DNA of 64,000 bases from Xanthobacteraceae bacterium (GTDB lineage: Bacteria > Pseudomonadota > Alphaproteobacteria > Rhizobiales > Xanthobacteraceae), in NCBI GenBank assembly GCA_004297465.1, contig SCUB01000019.1, positions 192,501-256,500 on the forward strand. Reading direction: 5' to 3'. Both the position numbers and the translations under genes were made by a program. The notes below the pieces were generated by a model, which saw only the letters and a list, made by a program, of their open reading frames with translations, made no database searches and was not told the DNA's origin. Positions 1-9,204 of this stretch are shown in pieces (the first letter of the stretch is position 1; every line of letters begins with the position of its first letter).

Positions 1-1260
1 GCTGATGACGTCGGTGGCGTCCTCGACGATGCCGTAGATCGCCGCTCCGAGCGCGACGACAAGCAGCGCGGGCATGACGAGCCGCCGCGGCGCCAGCAGC
101 GGCGCGCCGGACCGCAGGCCAAGCACGTGGACCCCGACCAGCCCGGTCGTGAGCAGCCCGAGCGGGAACTCCCAGTAGTCGGGAAAGATCACCGGCGCCG
201 CCAGAGATACGAATAGGCCGCCGGCCACGCCGCCGGCCGCCATGATGACGTAATAGAACGTCAGCTGGCGCGGCGGCGGCTGGCGATGCGCCAGTTCGCC
301 GTGGCAGATCATGCAACCGAGCGCGAAGGCGGCCAGTTCGGCGGTGATGCGGATGGCGGCGTAATCGTCCTCATAAACGATGGCGAACACGAGCGCGAAG
401 ATGGTCATGGCAAGGAACGCCGGCACATAGAAAGCCGGCCGGTAGGCGCCCGGCCCCGCGAACACGATGACGAACGACAGCAGGTAAAGACTGAGCGGAA
501 CCACCCAGAGGAACGGATTGACCGGCACGTAGCTGGTGATCGAGTTGGTGGTGGCCAGCAGCAGCACCGAGCCGAGCGCGGAAAAGAAGCCCCATTTGAT
601 CGTTATCGCCATGCCCGGCAGTTCGCGATCAGGGATGGCCTGCGGGTGGGCGATCGCCATGCGGCCGCGCACGGCGAGCACGAGTAGCCCGCAGCCGGCC
701 ATCAGCACGCCAAACGCCACGAACGCCACCGACCACCACCGCGTCTGCGCCGTCGTCGCCAACAGCGGATCGACCGCGAACGGATAGCTTAGTAGGCCAA
801 GGAACGAGCCGAAATTCGACACCGCGAAGAACTGCGAGGGCGTGCGGTGGCCGGCGATGCCGAGCCAATTCTGCAACAGCGGAGACGTCGCCGACAGGAT
901 GGCGTAGGGCATGCCGACGCAGACCGTCAGCAGCAGGAAGATATAAAGCGTCGGGTTGGCGACCTCGTCGGGCTTCCAGGCATCCGCCGGCGTGATCGGC
1001 AAGCTGAGCAGCCCCAGCAGGATCAGACCGCAATGCAGCAGCACCTGGCCCCTGAGCGTCAGGGGCCGTGTGAACAGGTGGGCGTAAGCGTAGCCGACGA
1101 GCAGCGCCGCCTGGAAGAACAGCATGCTGGCGGTCCAGGTTGTCGCGCTGCCGCCGAACCAGGGCAGGATGAAACGCGCCATCATCGGCTGCACCTGGAA
1201 CAGCAGGAACCCAGACAGCGCCATCGTCGGGATGAAGACAAAAACCATCAGCCGGTTCAT
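1..1260 (-). CDS. Fused MFS/spermidine-synthase-like membrane protein (C-terminal part outside window)
   Basis: The reading frame is open from an ATG at 1260 to the window edge, giving the first 420 residues. The protein is very hydrophobic: the N-terminus carries a segment with GFLLFQVQPMMARF and LPWFGGSATTWT, the signature of the membrane half of bacterial fused transporter/spermidine-synthase-like proteins. Many further membrane spans follow. In this family a Rossmann aminopropyltransferase-like domain lies at the C-terminus; it would be encoded upstream of coordinate 1 and cannot be seen. Aminopropyl transfer is therefore not established here and the true substrate is unknown. The ribosome site is weak (GAGAG). 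Confidence 0.75.
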   Translation of the reverse strand, partial: MNRLMVFVFIPTMALSGFLLFQVQPMMARFILPWFGGSATTWTASMLFFQAALLVGYAYAHLFTRPLTLRGQVLLHCGLILLGLLSLPITPADAWKPDEVANPTLYIFLLLTVCVGMPYAILSATSPLLQNWLGIAGHRTPSQFFAVSNFGSFLGLLSYPFAVDPLLATTAQTRWWSVAFVAFGVLMAGCGLLVLAVRGRMAIAHPQAIPDRELPGMAITIKWGFFSALGSVLLLATTNSITSYVPVNPFLWVVPLSLYLLSFVIVFAGPGAYRPAFYVPAFLAMTIFALVFAIVYEDDYAAIRITAELAAFALGCMICHGELAHRQPPPRQLTFYYVIMAAGGVAGGLFVSLAAPVIFPDYWEFPLGLLTTGLVGVHVLGLRSGAPLLAPRRLVMPALLVVALGAAIYGIVEDATDVIS

Positions 1261-1564
1261 GAGGGCATCTCTCAAGGGTTGGAAAAAGGATGTCGGGAAC
1301 AAAGGCGGGCTCGCCGGGCGCGCGTTGAGAACGCTACTCTAAAGCAGGATGCCGGGAGCGGATGCCGGGTTTTCCGAAAAGATCATTTGCGGACAAAAAG
1401 ATAATCCCGAACCGAGGGGCGGCGCCCAAGGGGCGCAACTCAAGCGCGCGTGGGAGGTCGCGTCAAGACGGCGTCGTATTTCCCCGTTGTCGGTGGCATT
1501 CGATTTGATTCCGCGGCTGTGTTGATGTTGAGTTGGGGTATCCATCCGCCAAGGGAGTGCATCA
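1261..1564. promoter_or_regulatory. Divergent intergenic region between the membrane gene and trpB2
   Basis: About 300 bases without a credible gene separate two divergent genes, so both promoters must lie here. The only clear signal is the AAGGGAG ribosome-binding site at 1551-1557, seven bases before the trpB2 start. I see no convincing inverted repeat or sigma-70 hexamer pair. Confidence 0.4.
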
Positions 1565-2929
1565 ATGCCGGAGACCCTTAAATACACCCTGTCCGAGGAG
1601 CGCATTCCGCGCCGCTGGTACAACATCGCCGCCGACCTGCCGGTGCCGCTGCCGCCGCCCCTGCATCCGGGCACCGGCCAGCCGCTGGGGCCGGACGATC
1701 TGGCGCCGCTGTTTCCCATGGAACTGATCGGGCAGGAGGTCACCCAGGAGCGCGAGATCGACATCCCCGAACCGGTGCGCGACATCTACCGCATGTGGCG
1801 GCCGACGCCGGTCTACCGCGCCCGCGGCCTCGAACGGGCGCTCGGCACCTCGGCGCGCATTTTCTACAAATACGAAGGCGTCAGTCCGGCCGGCAGCCAC
1901 AAGCCGAACACCGCGGTGGCGCAGGCCTATTACAACAAGGCCGCCGGCATCACCAAGCTCTCGACCGAAACCGGCGCCGGGCAGTGGGGCTCGTCGCTCG
2001 CCTTCGCCGGCGCGCTGTTCGGGCTCGAGGTCAAGGTCTACATGGTCAAGGTATCGTATCAGCAGAAGCCGTACCGGCGCGCGCTGATGGAGACCTACGG
2101 CGCCACCTGCGTCGCCAGCCCGAGCAATGAGACCGAGTGCGGCCGCGCCATTCTGGCGGCAACGCCGGACTCACCCGGCAGCCTCGGCATGGCCATCTCG
2201 GAAGCGGTCGAGGTCGCGGCCAAGAACGCCGACACCAAGTATGCGCTCGGCAGCGTGCTCAACCATGTGCTCTTGCACCAGACCGTGATCGGCATCGAGG
2301 CGATCGAGCAGATGGAAGAGGCCGACGCCTGGCCCGACGTGGTGATCGGCTGCGCCGGCGGCGGTTCCAACTTCGCCGGTCTGGCGTTCCCGTTCCTCGG
2401 CCGGAAATTGCGCGACGGATCGAACCTGCGGGTGATCGCCGCCGAGCCGGCGGCCTGCCCGACGCTGACGCGCGGCCGCTATGCCTACGACTTCGGCGAC
2501 ACCTCGCATCTCACGCCGCTGGTGAAGATGCACACGCTCGGTTCCACCTTCATGCCGCCGGGCTTCCACGCTGGCGGCCTGCGCTATCACGGCATGGCGC
2601 CGCTGGTCAGTCACATCAAGGAGTTGGGGCTGATCGAGGCGCAGGCGTTCCGCCAGGTCGCCTGCTTCGAGGCCGGGGTGACGTTCGCGCGCGCCGAGGG
2701 CATCGTTCCGGCGCCGGAGTCGACGCACGCCATCCGCTGCGCCATCGACGAGGCGCTGCGCGCCAAGCAGGCCGGCACCACGCCGACCATCCTGTTCGGG
2801 TTGTCTGGCCACGGCCATTTCGACATGCAGGCCTATACCGACTACTTCGCCGGCAAGCTCGAAGACCGCGACTATGACGACGCCGCGCTGCAGCGGGCGC
2901 TCGGCGATCTGCCGCAGGTCGCGGCCTGA
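1565..2929 (+). CDS. TrpB-like PLP-dependent enzyme (TrpB2, tryptophan synthase beta-like)
   Basis: This 454-residue protein belongs to the TrpB2 group (long N-terminal extension, about 50 residues longer than TrpB1). It should condense indole with serine, or a related beta-substitution, using pyridoxal phosphate. The Schiff-base lysine is Lys113 in SHKPNTA, the phosphate-binding glycine loop is GCAGGGSNF near residue 263, and the ETGAGQWG motif near residue 139 is the family's catalytic-glutamate region. No trpA lies beside it, which is usual for TrpB2; these stand-alone enzymes may salvage indole rather than form the TrpAB complex. The start is supported by AAGGGAG at 1551-1557. A hairpin terminator follows directly. 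Confidence 0.92.
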   Translation: MPETLKYTLSEERIPRRWYNIAADLPVPLPPPLHPGTGQPLGPDDLAPLFPMELIGQEVTQEREIDIPEPVRDIYRMWRPTPVYRARGLERALGTSARIFYKYEGVSPAGSHKPNTAVAQAYYNKAAGITKLSTETGAGQWGSSLAFAGALFGLEVKVYMVKVSYQQKPYRRALMETYGATCVASPSNETECGRAILAATPDSPGSLGMAISEAVEVAAKNADTKYALGSVLNHVLLHQTVIGIEAIEQMEEADAWPDVVIGCAGGGSNFAGLAFPFLGRKLRDGSNLRVIAAEPAACPTLTRGRYAYDFGDTSHLTPLVKMHTLGSTFMPPGFHAGGLRYHGMAPLVSHIKELGLIEAQAFRQVACFEAGVTFARAEGIVPAPESTHAIRCAIDEALRAKQAGTTPTILFGLSGHGHFDMQAYTDYFAGKLEDRDYDDAALQRALGDLPQVAA

Positions 2930-2948
2930 GGTCAAACCTGGAAAAAAC

Positions 2949-2980
2949 AAAACCGCCGTGTTCCCGCACGGCGGTTTTTT
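2949..2980. terminator. Bidirectional rho-independent terminator
   Basis: A perfect stem AAAACCGCCGTG / CACGGCGG with a TTCCCG loop is followed by six T residues on the plus strand and preceded by A residues that serve the minus strand. It sits between the convergent trpB2 and GST genes. Confidence 0.9.
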
Positions 2981-2987
2981 ATTGCCT

Positions 2988-3605
2988 TCATCCCTGCGGC
3001 GGCGCGGTGTTTCCGAGCGAGGGCCGGTCGCGCACCGCGGCCTCGAAGGCCGCCAGCGCGGGAAATTTCTCGCGCCACGCCGCGCCGGCAAAACGCAGGT
3101 CGAGATAGCCGAGCATGCACGCCGTGGTGATGGCGGCAAGGTCGAACCGATCGCGGGGGGCGCCCGCGCGCTGTTCCAGCCAGGAAAGGCCGTGGACGAC
3201 GCGGTCCCACAAATCGTCGCTCCACACCTGCCAGCGCAGCTCCTCGGGCCGCAGCCAGGTTTCGTAGCGCAGCTGCACCAGCGTATCGATGACGCCGTTG
3301 GCGATGCTGTGCGCGGTCAACACCCGCGCGCGCTCCGGGTTGGCCGCGGGAATGATGCGGTCGCCGCCGGCCAGGGCGTCGAGATAGTCGCAGATGATCA
3401 GCGAGTCGACGATGGCTTCGCCGTCATCGAGAATGAGCGCGGGAATCTTGCGCAGCGGGTTGACGCTTGTCGCGTATTCGGGGTTGAGCTTGCCCGGCTG
3501 AACGTTGAGTGCTTCCAGAGTCAGGCGCTCGTGCAGGCCGAGTTCATAGGCCGCGACGCGCACCTTGCGCGCGAACGGCGAGGTCGGCGACCAGATCAGT
3601 TTCAT
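2988..3605 (-). CDS. Glutathione S-transferase family protein
   Basis: This 205-residue protein has the thioredoxin-fold N-terminal GST domain (SPTSPFARKVRVAA start, NPLRKIPALILDDG with the cis-Pro, and IVDSLIICDYLD with the glutathione-binding Ser/Asp), followed by a helical C-terminal domain ending at residue 205. The Ser in SPTSPF is the likely activating residue. The ATG at 3605 lies in an ATGA overlap with the stop of the upstream fumarylacetoacetate-hydrolase gene, so the two are translationally coupled. The pairing suggests a role in degrading aromatic or maleyl/fumaryl intermediates, but the substrate is not defined by sequence. Confidence 0.88.
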   Translation of the reverse strand: MKLIWSPTSPFARKVRVAAYELGLHERLTLEALNVQPGKLNPEYATSVNPLRKIPALILDDGEAIVDSLIICDYLDALAGGDRIIPAANPERARVLTAHSIANGVIDTLVQLRYETWLRPEELRWQVWSDDLWDRVVHGLSWLEQRAGAPRDRFDLAAITTACMLGYLDLRFAGAAWREKFPALAAFEAAVRDRPSLGNTAPPQG

Positions 3606-4447
3606 CGGTCCGCCACCACGCGCTGGGTCTGGCTGCCGAGGCCGTCGATGCCGAGCGTGACCACGTCGCCGGCCTTGAGGAAGGTCGGCGGCTTCATGCC
3701 GAGGCCGACGCCGGCCGGCGTGCCGGTGGAGATGATGTCGCCGGGCTCGAGCGTGAAAAAGCCCGAGAGATAGGAAATCAGCTTCGCCACGCTGAAGATC
3801 ATGTTGCTGGTGCTGCCGTGCTGGCGGCGCGTGCCGTTGACGTCCAGCCACATGGAAAGCGCCTGCGGATCGGCGATCTCGTCGCGGGTGACGAGCCACG
3901 GCCCGAGCGGGCCGAAGCCGTCGCACGACTTGCCCTTGGTCCACTGGCCGGCGCGCTCGAGCTGGAAGCCGCGCTCGGAAACGTCGTTGGCGAGGCAGTA
4001 GCCGGCGACATGATCGAGCGCCTGGCCCTCGCCGACGTATTTGGCGCGGCTGCCGATGACGACGGCGAGTTCCACCTCCCAGTCGAGCTTGGTGGAGCCG
4101 CGCGGCTGCACGATGGCGTCGTCGGGACCGGCGATGGCGCTGTTGGCCTTGAGAAACACCACCGGCTCGGCCGGCGGCCTGGCGCCGGTTTCGGTGGCGT
4201 GGTCGATATAGTTGAGGCCGATGCAGATGAACTTGGAGAACGCGCCGACCGGCGGCCCCAGCCGTGGCGTGCCCTCGACCGCCGGCAGCGTCGCGGTGTC
4301 GAGCGCGGCGAGCCGGGCGAGGCCCTGCGGCGCCAGCACGTCGCCGGCGATATCGACGGCATGGCTGGAGAGGTCGCGCAGGCGGCCGGCGGCATCGATC
4401 AGGCCGGGGCGTTCTTTTCCGCGCTCGCCGTAACGCACCAGCTTCAT
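3602..4447 (-). CDS. Fumarylacetoacetate hydrolase family protein
   Basis: The 281-residue protein has the FAH fold: a short N-terminal domain with FICIGLNYIDHATETG, the metal-binding DWEVELAVVIG (about residues 122-132), ANDVSERGFQ, and the C-terminal ISTGTPAGVGLG. These residues bind a divalent metal and cleave or decarboxylate 2-oxo/1,3-diketo acids. Members close to this length include 2-keto-3-deoxy-fuconate-, ureidoglycolate- and fumarylpyruvate-type hydrolases, so the exact reaction is open. It is the first gene of a two-gene operon with the GST at 2988-3605. Confidence 0.88.
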   Translation of the reverse strand: MKLVRYGERGKERPGLIDAAGRLRDLSSHAVDIAGDVLAPQGLARLAALDTATLPAVEGTPRLGPPVGAFSKFICIGLNYIDHATETGARPPAEPVVFLKANSAIAGPDDAIVQPRGSTKLDWEVELAVVIGSRAKYVGEGQALDHVAGYCLANDVSERGFQLERAGQWTKGKSCDGFGPLGPWLVTRDEIADPQALSMWLDVNGTRRQHGSTSNMIFSVAKLISYLSGFFTLEPGDIISTGTPAGVGLGMKPPTFLKAGDVVTLGIDGLGSQTQRVVADR

Positions 4448-4495
4448 GGTTGTCTCCGCTTGCTTGGCTCCCGGACGGCTCCTTGCCCCGCGTTA

Positions 4496-5401
4496 TCACG
4501 CGGCTGGCGGTTGGGGAAGGGCGGCCGCGCGGCCCAATGTCGTGAGGCGCTGCCGGAACATGCGCGGCTTGTCCGCGAACACGCGGGCGGCGAGCAGCGC
4601 GGCCGCCGCGAGATGCCGCCTCCGCCGGGCCTGCAGCGGCGCAACCAGGCGCTTGCGCCATGACGCCAGCGGCCGGCGCGGACGCAGGAAATTTTCCAGC
4701 ACCAGAAGATCGTTGCTCCTGCCCAGCCGCATCCGCAGTTTCTGCGCTTCGCTGGTATAGGCGCGCATCAGCCGCGGCCATAACGGCTCGACGGTTTCCA
4801 TCTGGTAGCGGAAAATGACGACCGCCTTGCGGAACGCATGAATGTCGCCGGCCGTGGCGGCATCCCAGTCCGCGGGCATGCGGCGCCGCGCCCGGCGATA
4901 GGAGCGCGTGAGCGCTTCGGCGATGTCGTCGAACGCGACGGTATCCAGCGGCCAGTTCGCGCATGCTTCGGCGGCGCGCGCCAGGCCGGCGCGCAGGCGC
5001 TGCAGTGTCGCGGGATCCAGCGCGGCCCGTTCGCTGTCCTTGCGGATGTCGTTGAGCCGCGCCGCTGCGGCCTGCATCGTTGCCGGCGCGGTGTCCGATG
5101 CGGAAAGATCCTCCAGCGCGGTGAGCGCGGCCTGTGCGTCGCGGCTGCGGCCGAGCGGGCGGGCGAGCCGGCCAGCCTGCCGGCGCAGCATGACGGTTTC
5201 GTCGCCGACGATGCCCTGCAGCAGCCGCAGCAGGGCGCGCCAGCGTTTCATGGCGACCCGGAAATCGTGGATGGCGGTTGCGGGATCGGGCTGCCCGGCA
5301 GCGGCCTCGAGCGATTGCGCGGCCCTCGCCAGCGTGTCGTTGGCGGCATGGCGCAGCGACGGAAGGAGGGGCGTGCCGGGGGTCTCGTCCGCTGCCTTCA
5401 T
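4496..5401 (-). CDS. CHAD domain protein
   Basis: This 301-residue, arginine- and alanine-rich helical protein begins with LLPSLRHAANDTLARA and contains IHDFRVAMKRWRALLRLL and a second histidine-bearing repeat (IHAFRKAVVIFRYQME). These are the paired conserved-histidine helices of CHAD domains, which bind inorganic polyphosphate and are often associated with polyphosphate granules. No CYTH domain is fused or adjacent. The frame is open back to 5473 with ATGs at 5473, 5437 and 5401. None has a good ribosome site; 5401 is chosen because conserved sequence begins just after it. Confidence 0.8.
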   Translation of the reverse strand: MKAADETPGTPLLPSLRHAANDTLARAAQSLEAAAGQPDPATAIHDFRVAMKRWRALLRLLQGIVGDETVMLRRQAGRLARPLGRSRDAQAALTALEDLSASDTAPATMQAAAARLNDIRKDSERAALDPATLQRLRAGLARAAEACANWPLDTVAFDDIAEALTRSYRRARRRMPADWDAATAGDIHAFRKAVVIFRYQMETVEPLWPRLMRAYTSEAQKLRMRLGRSNDLLVLENFLRPRRPLASWRKRLVAPLQARRRRHLAAAALLAARVFADKPRMFRQRLTTLGRAAALPQPPAA

Positions 5402-5677
5402 GATGGTTTGCTCGGGATATGCCTGCCTGCGGCGCATTTTGACCAGTATTCGGCCAGGCTGTCCGCCGCCCATCCTTATTTGCGCAAAGTCCGTGACAGT
5501 ATTGCAAAAAAGATCGCTCCAGACCTTTCCAAAAGCCTCCCCGGTTGATACATACGCGGCGCGAGGCGGATGTTGCTTGTCCGCCTTTTCGGTTGAAGCT
5601 GAGCCGGCTCGGATTTCCTGAAAAATCCAGCGGATGTGCGGTGCGCCGCATGGCCAGACTTCAAAATGCCAGTTTAT

Positions 5678-5754
<77 letters not shown>

Positions 5755-5758
5755 AATT

Positions 5759-5792
5759 CGCCCGCCAGGCCAAAAGCCTGGCGGGCGTTTTT
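5759..5792 (+). terminator. Rho-independent terminator of tRNA-fMet
   Basis: A perfect 12-base-pair stem CGCCCGCCAGGC / GCCTGGCGGGCG with a CAAAA loop is followed by TTTTTG, five bases after the tRNA 3' end. Confidence 0.93.
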
Positions 5793-6066
5793 GTTTTCGG
5801 GTCCATGGTGTAAGGGGACACAATGCGAACCCTGAACATATCAAAGACTTACGCGGGTTGACGGCGATTCCGTGCGATACGGATGCGACATGATGTTCGC
5901 TGACTGTTCGTTTGTGCGGCCCTTGATGGGCTAGCCACGCATCCGGTTTCAGGGCCTTGCGGAAGTGCTCGAACTTGTTGCGTGACTGCCTCGGTCGAGA
6001 ATGATCCCAAGGCGGACAATTATATGGTAGTCATGCGGCCATCAAACGGGTGACGGGTGATAAGCC

Positions 6067-6879
6067 ATGTCGGAAACTGACAAGGTGTTCGCCGGCTCGA
6101 TTCCGGAAAACTACGACCGCTATATGGTGCCGTTGATTTTCGAGCCGTATGCCGCGGATATTGCACAACGCGCAGCGTCCTTATCGCCAAGCGCCGTTTT
6201 GGAAACCGCCGCGGGTAGCGGCGTTGTCACCCGCGCCTTGGCGCCAAGGCTGCCCCGGGGCGCAAGTTATATCGTAACCGACCTCAACCAGCCGATGGTC
6301 GACTACGCCGCATCGCGACAACCTCCCGACACTCGGATTAAATGGCGCCAAGCGGATGCTCTGGCGCTGCCGTTTGAAAATGCGGCCTTCGATCTCGTTT
6401 GTTGCCAGTTCGGCGCGATGTTCTTTCCCGACCGCACATCTGGCTACCGCGAAGCAAGGCGAGTCCTGAAGCCCGGAGGACATTTCTTATTCAACGTATG
6501 GGATCGCATCGAGGAGAACGTATTTGCGGATGATGTGACGAATGCTCTCGCAAGGATGTTTCCGAACGATCCGCCGCGCTTTCTGGCGCGCACGCCGCAT
6601 GGCTATCACGATGTGGCTCTGATCCGTAGCGAGCTGGAGGACGCAGGCTTCTCCCGTGTGGTGATCGAGACGAGAGCCGAACAAAGCCGTGCATCCTCGC
6701 CACGCCTTCCTGCCGTTGCTTATTGTCAGGGAACCCCTCTTCGCAACGAAATCCTGGCTAGAGACACGGGAAAGCTGGAAGCTGCAACCGACTATGCCGA
6801 ATCCGCGATTGCGGATAGACATGGCAGCGGCGAGGTTGCCGCCAAAATTCAGGCACACGTAATCATGGCCGCGGTCTAG
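6067..6879 (+). CDS. Class I SAM-dependent methyltransferase
   Basis: The 270-residue protein shows methyltransferase motif I (VLETAAGSGVVTRAL), the acidic post-I strand (IVTDLNQPMVDYA), motif II/III (FDLVCCQFGAMFFPD) and the post-III EARRVLKPGGHFLFNVWD. This is the UbiE/Methyltransf_11 type, acting on a small molecule with S-adenosylmethionine; the acceptor is unknown. It stands alone in a region of lower gene density 3' to tRNA-fMet, 274 bases after the tRNA terminator, with no obvious operon partner. Codon use looks less biased to G/C at third positions than in the flanking genes, consistent with separate acquisition. Confidence 0.85.
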   Translation: MSETDKVFAGSIPENYDRYMVPLIFEPYAADIAQRAASLSPSAVLETAAGSGVVTRALAPRLPRGASYIVTDLNQPMVDYAASRQPPDTRIKWRQADALALPFENAAFDLVCCQFGAMFFPDRTSGYREARRVLKPGGHFLFNVWDRIEENVFADDVTNALARMFPNDPPRFLARTPHGYHDVALIRSELEDAGFSRVVIETRAEQSRASSPRLPAVAYCQGTPLRNEILARDTGKLEAATDYAESAIADRHGSGEVAAKIQAHVIMAAV

Positions 6880-7002
6880 GTGTTGGAATATCCCCTTCTG
6901 ACCCTTCGGTGCCGATCGTGCATTCACCATCTCCCCTGTTGACTTGCCGCTGCTGCCGCCAACTATGCTGAATTAGGACGCGGACATGGTGCACGCAGCG
7001 CG

Positions 7003-7200
7003 GTGAAGTCAGCCGGCCGCACGCTGGATCTGTTCGAACTCTTGGCGCGCGGGTCAGTGGCTCGCACAGCGAAATCGCCGATGTGCTGCGGATTCCCAAG
7101 AGCAGCCTGACGCAGATTCTTGAAGAATCTGGTCACGCGCGGCTATGTCGAGATGTCGCCGAACGGCCGTGTCTATCGATTGGGCCGCGCGGGCCTGCCA
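7003..7200 (+). pseudogene. Remnant of an IclR-family regulator (HTH part, frameshifted)
   Basis: Three overlapping frames spell out successive pieces of an IclR N-terminal winged helix: VKSAGRTLDLFELLARG from 7003, then SHSEIADVLRIPKSSLTQIL in a second frame (about 7056-7120), then KNLVTRGYVEMSPNGRVYRLG from 7123 in a third. Together they match the order and spacing of IclR helix-turn-helix domains, so two frameshifts separate them. After YRLG the similarity ends and no ligand-binding domain is found. It is a decayed gene rather than a functional short regulator. Confidence 0.7.
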
Positions 7201-7244
7201 CCCGGGGCGACGCGATGCCGGGACTCCCATCGGGAGTTTGATCG

Positions 7245-7466
7245 ATGCCTTATCGGAACAACGACGACCTGCCGATTCCGATCCAGCACCACCTGCCGCC
7301 GCATGCGCAGGACATCTATCGCGAGGCCTTCAATCACGCATTTCTGGCTCATGCCGGCGATCCGCGACAGGAGGAGGCCGCGCACCGCATCGCCTGGGCC
7401 GCGGTCAAACGGTCGTACGTCAAGGTCGGCGACATCTGGGTGAGCCGTCGCGGCGATCGGCAATAG
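7245..7466 (+). CDS. chaB: ChaB family protein
   Basis: A 73-residue protein that closely follows ChaB: MPYRNNDDLP at the start, LPPHAQDIYREAFNHAF in the middle, and AHRIAWAAVKRSYVKVGDIW at the end. E. coli ChaB is annotated as a regulator of the cation antiporter ChaA, but its biochemical role is poorly known and ChaB is widespread without ChaA. GGGAG eight bases before the ATG supports the start. No chaA is present nearby; the next gene downstream is the MgtC-like membrane protein. Confidence 0.88.
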   Translation: MPYRNNDDLPIPIQHHLPPHAQDIYREAFNHAFLAHAGDPRQEEAAHRIAWAAVKRSYVKVGDIWVSRRGDRQ

Positions 7467-7764
7467 ACATCCGGTTCGCACAAGACGTGCAAGCTGCATA
7501 CCGCCAGCGCCGCGTCCGCATGGTTTCGCGCGTGGCGCCGCCCGGGCCATGGCCACGGGCTATCAGTAAAATTATCGCATCCCAGTATTCGCGCTACCTC
7601 TACGTGTACCTGCGCGATCGCGTATTGTATGCGCCGCTTCGGATCCTATGATCCCTACAGCATGACGTGCCTCGGGTACGATGGGTTTCCGCCACCCCTT
7701 GTCCCTGACAGGGTGGCGGCCGGGTGACCGGGCAAGCTGACAACTCCTGTTGAGGTTGTTCCTG
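7467..7764. promoter_or_regulatory. Leader of the MgtC-like gene with a stem-loop
   Basis: This non-coding stretch contains a perfect 9-base-pair stem at 7689-7719 (CCGCCACCC / GGGTGGCGG, 13-base loop) about 45 bases before the start of the MgtC/DUF4010 gene. There is no T-run after it, so it is not a terminator. It could be a leader structure. The remaining sequence shows no convincing gene. Confidence 0.4.
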
Positions 7765-9054
7765 ATGGATTTCCTGGAACTGATCTCGCGTTTCGGCCTG
7801 GCGTTGGGCATTGGCCTTCTTTTTGGTTTGGAGCGTGGCTGGCGGTCGCGCGAAGAGCCCTCGGGCACCAGAGCCGCCGGTATCCGTACATTTGCGATCT
7901 CGGGACTCCTCGGCGGTGTGATTGGAGCCATCGGTCAGGCCTTCAGTGGCGTTGGCGGCGGTGTTCTGATTGGTTTGAGCTTCATGGCGTATGGCGGAGG
8001 AGCGGCGGCATTCTGCCTGCAGGAAAATCGCTCCCAGAAGACTTACTCGGCGACGACCTGGGTGGCGGCCATACTGACGTTCGCGTTGGGAATGTACTCC
8101 GTGCTCGGAGATATGCGCGCGGCCGCGGGATTGGCGGTCACCGCGACACTGCTGTTGGCGCTCCGCGAGCCCCTGCATGGCTGGATCGAAAAGCTGACGT
8201 GGCCCGAGCTCAGATCGGCACTCGTGCTTCTGGCCATGACCTTTATCGCGTTGCCGATCATGCCCGAGGGGCAGATCGGACCGCTTGGCGGGATCAATCC
8301 ACGCGAGATCTGGATCATCGCCATCGTTCTGGCGGGCGCATCCTTCGTTGGCTATGCGGCCGTCAAGTATTTTGGCGCCACCCATGGCATTTTGCTTGCC
8401 GGAGCGGCCGGCGGCCTGGCCTCGTCAACCGCGGTCACGATCTCCAATGCGAGACACGCGGCATCAGGCGAGGGTTCAATTCGCCTTCTGGCCGCGGGTG
8501 TCGCAATAGCCAGCACGGTCATGTTTCTTCGCGTTCTCGCGATCGTTCTGGCGATCAATCCGCTGCTGCTTCCTTACCTGGCGCCGCCGTTGCTTGCGGC
8601 CGCCATTGTGGGACTGGCTTACGCTTTGGCGGCGACCTATTTGCATCGCGGCGCGGAATCAAATCCACCACAGCTCAAGTTTCGCAGTCCGCTTGCCTTC
8701 TGGCCGGTCATGGGTTTTGCGCTGTTTCTCGGCTTGGTCATTGTGGCAAGCCGATTGATCAGCAATCAGCTCGGAAGCAACTGGACAATTGCGGGCGCCG
8801 CCGCTGTCGGGTTGGTGGACGTGGACGCAATGACTGTCTCGTTGGCGCGGATGGCGCCTCAGTCGCTGGCCGAACGCGATGCCATCATTGCCATTCTCGC
8901 TGCCGTTGCCGCCGATACGATCAGCAAGATTGCAATCGGAGCCGTGATCGGACGCGGCCGTTTCGCAATGAGCATTACAACGATGGCCGTCGGCTGTCTC
9001 GCTGCCGGCGCTGCCGCGTTCTGGGCCACGATGACGATCGTCGGCTGGTCCTGA
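7765..9054 (+). CDS. MgtC/SapB-DUF4010 integral membrane protein
   Basis: The 429-residue inner-membrane protein has an N-terminal MgtC-like segment (LALGIGLLFGLERG, GTRAAGIRTFAISGLLGG, near residues 10-50) and a longer C-terminal DUF4010 part with GGLASSTAVTISNARHA near 210-226. About 12 membrane spans are visible. The family is linked to survival under low magnesium or membrane stress, but transport has not been shown for DUF4010 members. The frame is open from a TTG at 7750; the ATG at 7765 is preferred because GAGG at 7752-7755 has good spacing to it. It is monocistronic. Confidence 0.82.
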   Translation: MDFLELISRFGLALGIGLLFGLERGWRSREEPSGTRAAGIRTFAISGLLGGVIGAIGQAFSGVGGGVLIGLSFMAYGGGAAAFCLQENRSQKTYSATTWVAAILTFALGMYSVLGDMRAAAGLAVTATLLLALREPLHGWIEKLTWPELRSALVLLAMTFIALPIMPEGQIGPLGGINPREIWIIAIVLAGASFVGYAAVKYFGATHGILLAGAAGGLASSTAVTISNARHAASGEGSIRLLAAGVAIASTVMFLRVLAIVLAINPLLLPYLAPPLLAAAIVGLAYALAATYLHRGAESNPPQLKFRSPLAFWPVMGFALFLGLVIVASRLISNQLGSNWTIAGAAAVGLVDVDAMTVSLARMAPQSLAERDAIIAILAAVAADTISKIAIGAVIGRGRFAMSITTMAVGCLAAGAAAFWATMTIVGWS

Positions 9055-9204
9055 TCGATGCGGGCTGGATCGGGTGAGAATGCCGTGGCGTTCGCGCCGC
9101 CTCAGGACGCGCGAAAACGGGGTCCTCGGGCCCCGGGGTTGACTTGCCGCCCCCGCATGAACGAGTTTACGGACGGAAACTCAAGGGTTGGGGCTGATTG
9201 AGGC

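Noticed and set aside
2988-5651. A very long minus-strand open frame (887 codons) across the GST, FAH and CHAD genes
   Set aside because: Only its last 205 codons, from the ATG at 3605, encode a real protein (GST). The rest is antisense or out-of-frame low-complexity Arg/Ala-rich sequence over two well-supported genes.
7467-7764. Possible M-box magnesium riboswitch before the MgtC-like gene
   Set aside because: Only a single stem-loop is visible; the multi-helix M-box core was not recognised.
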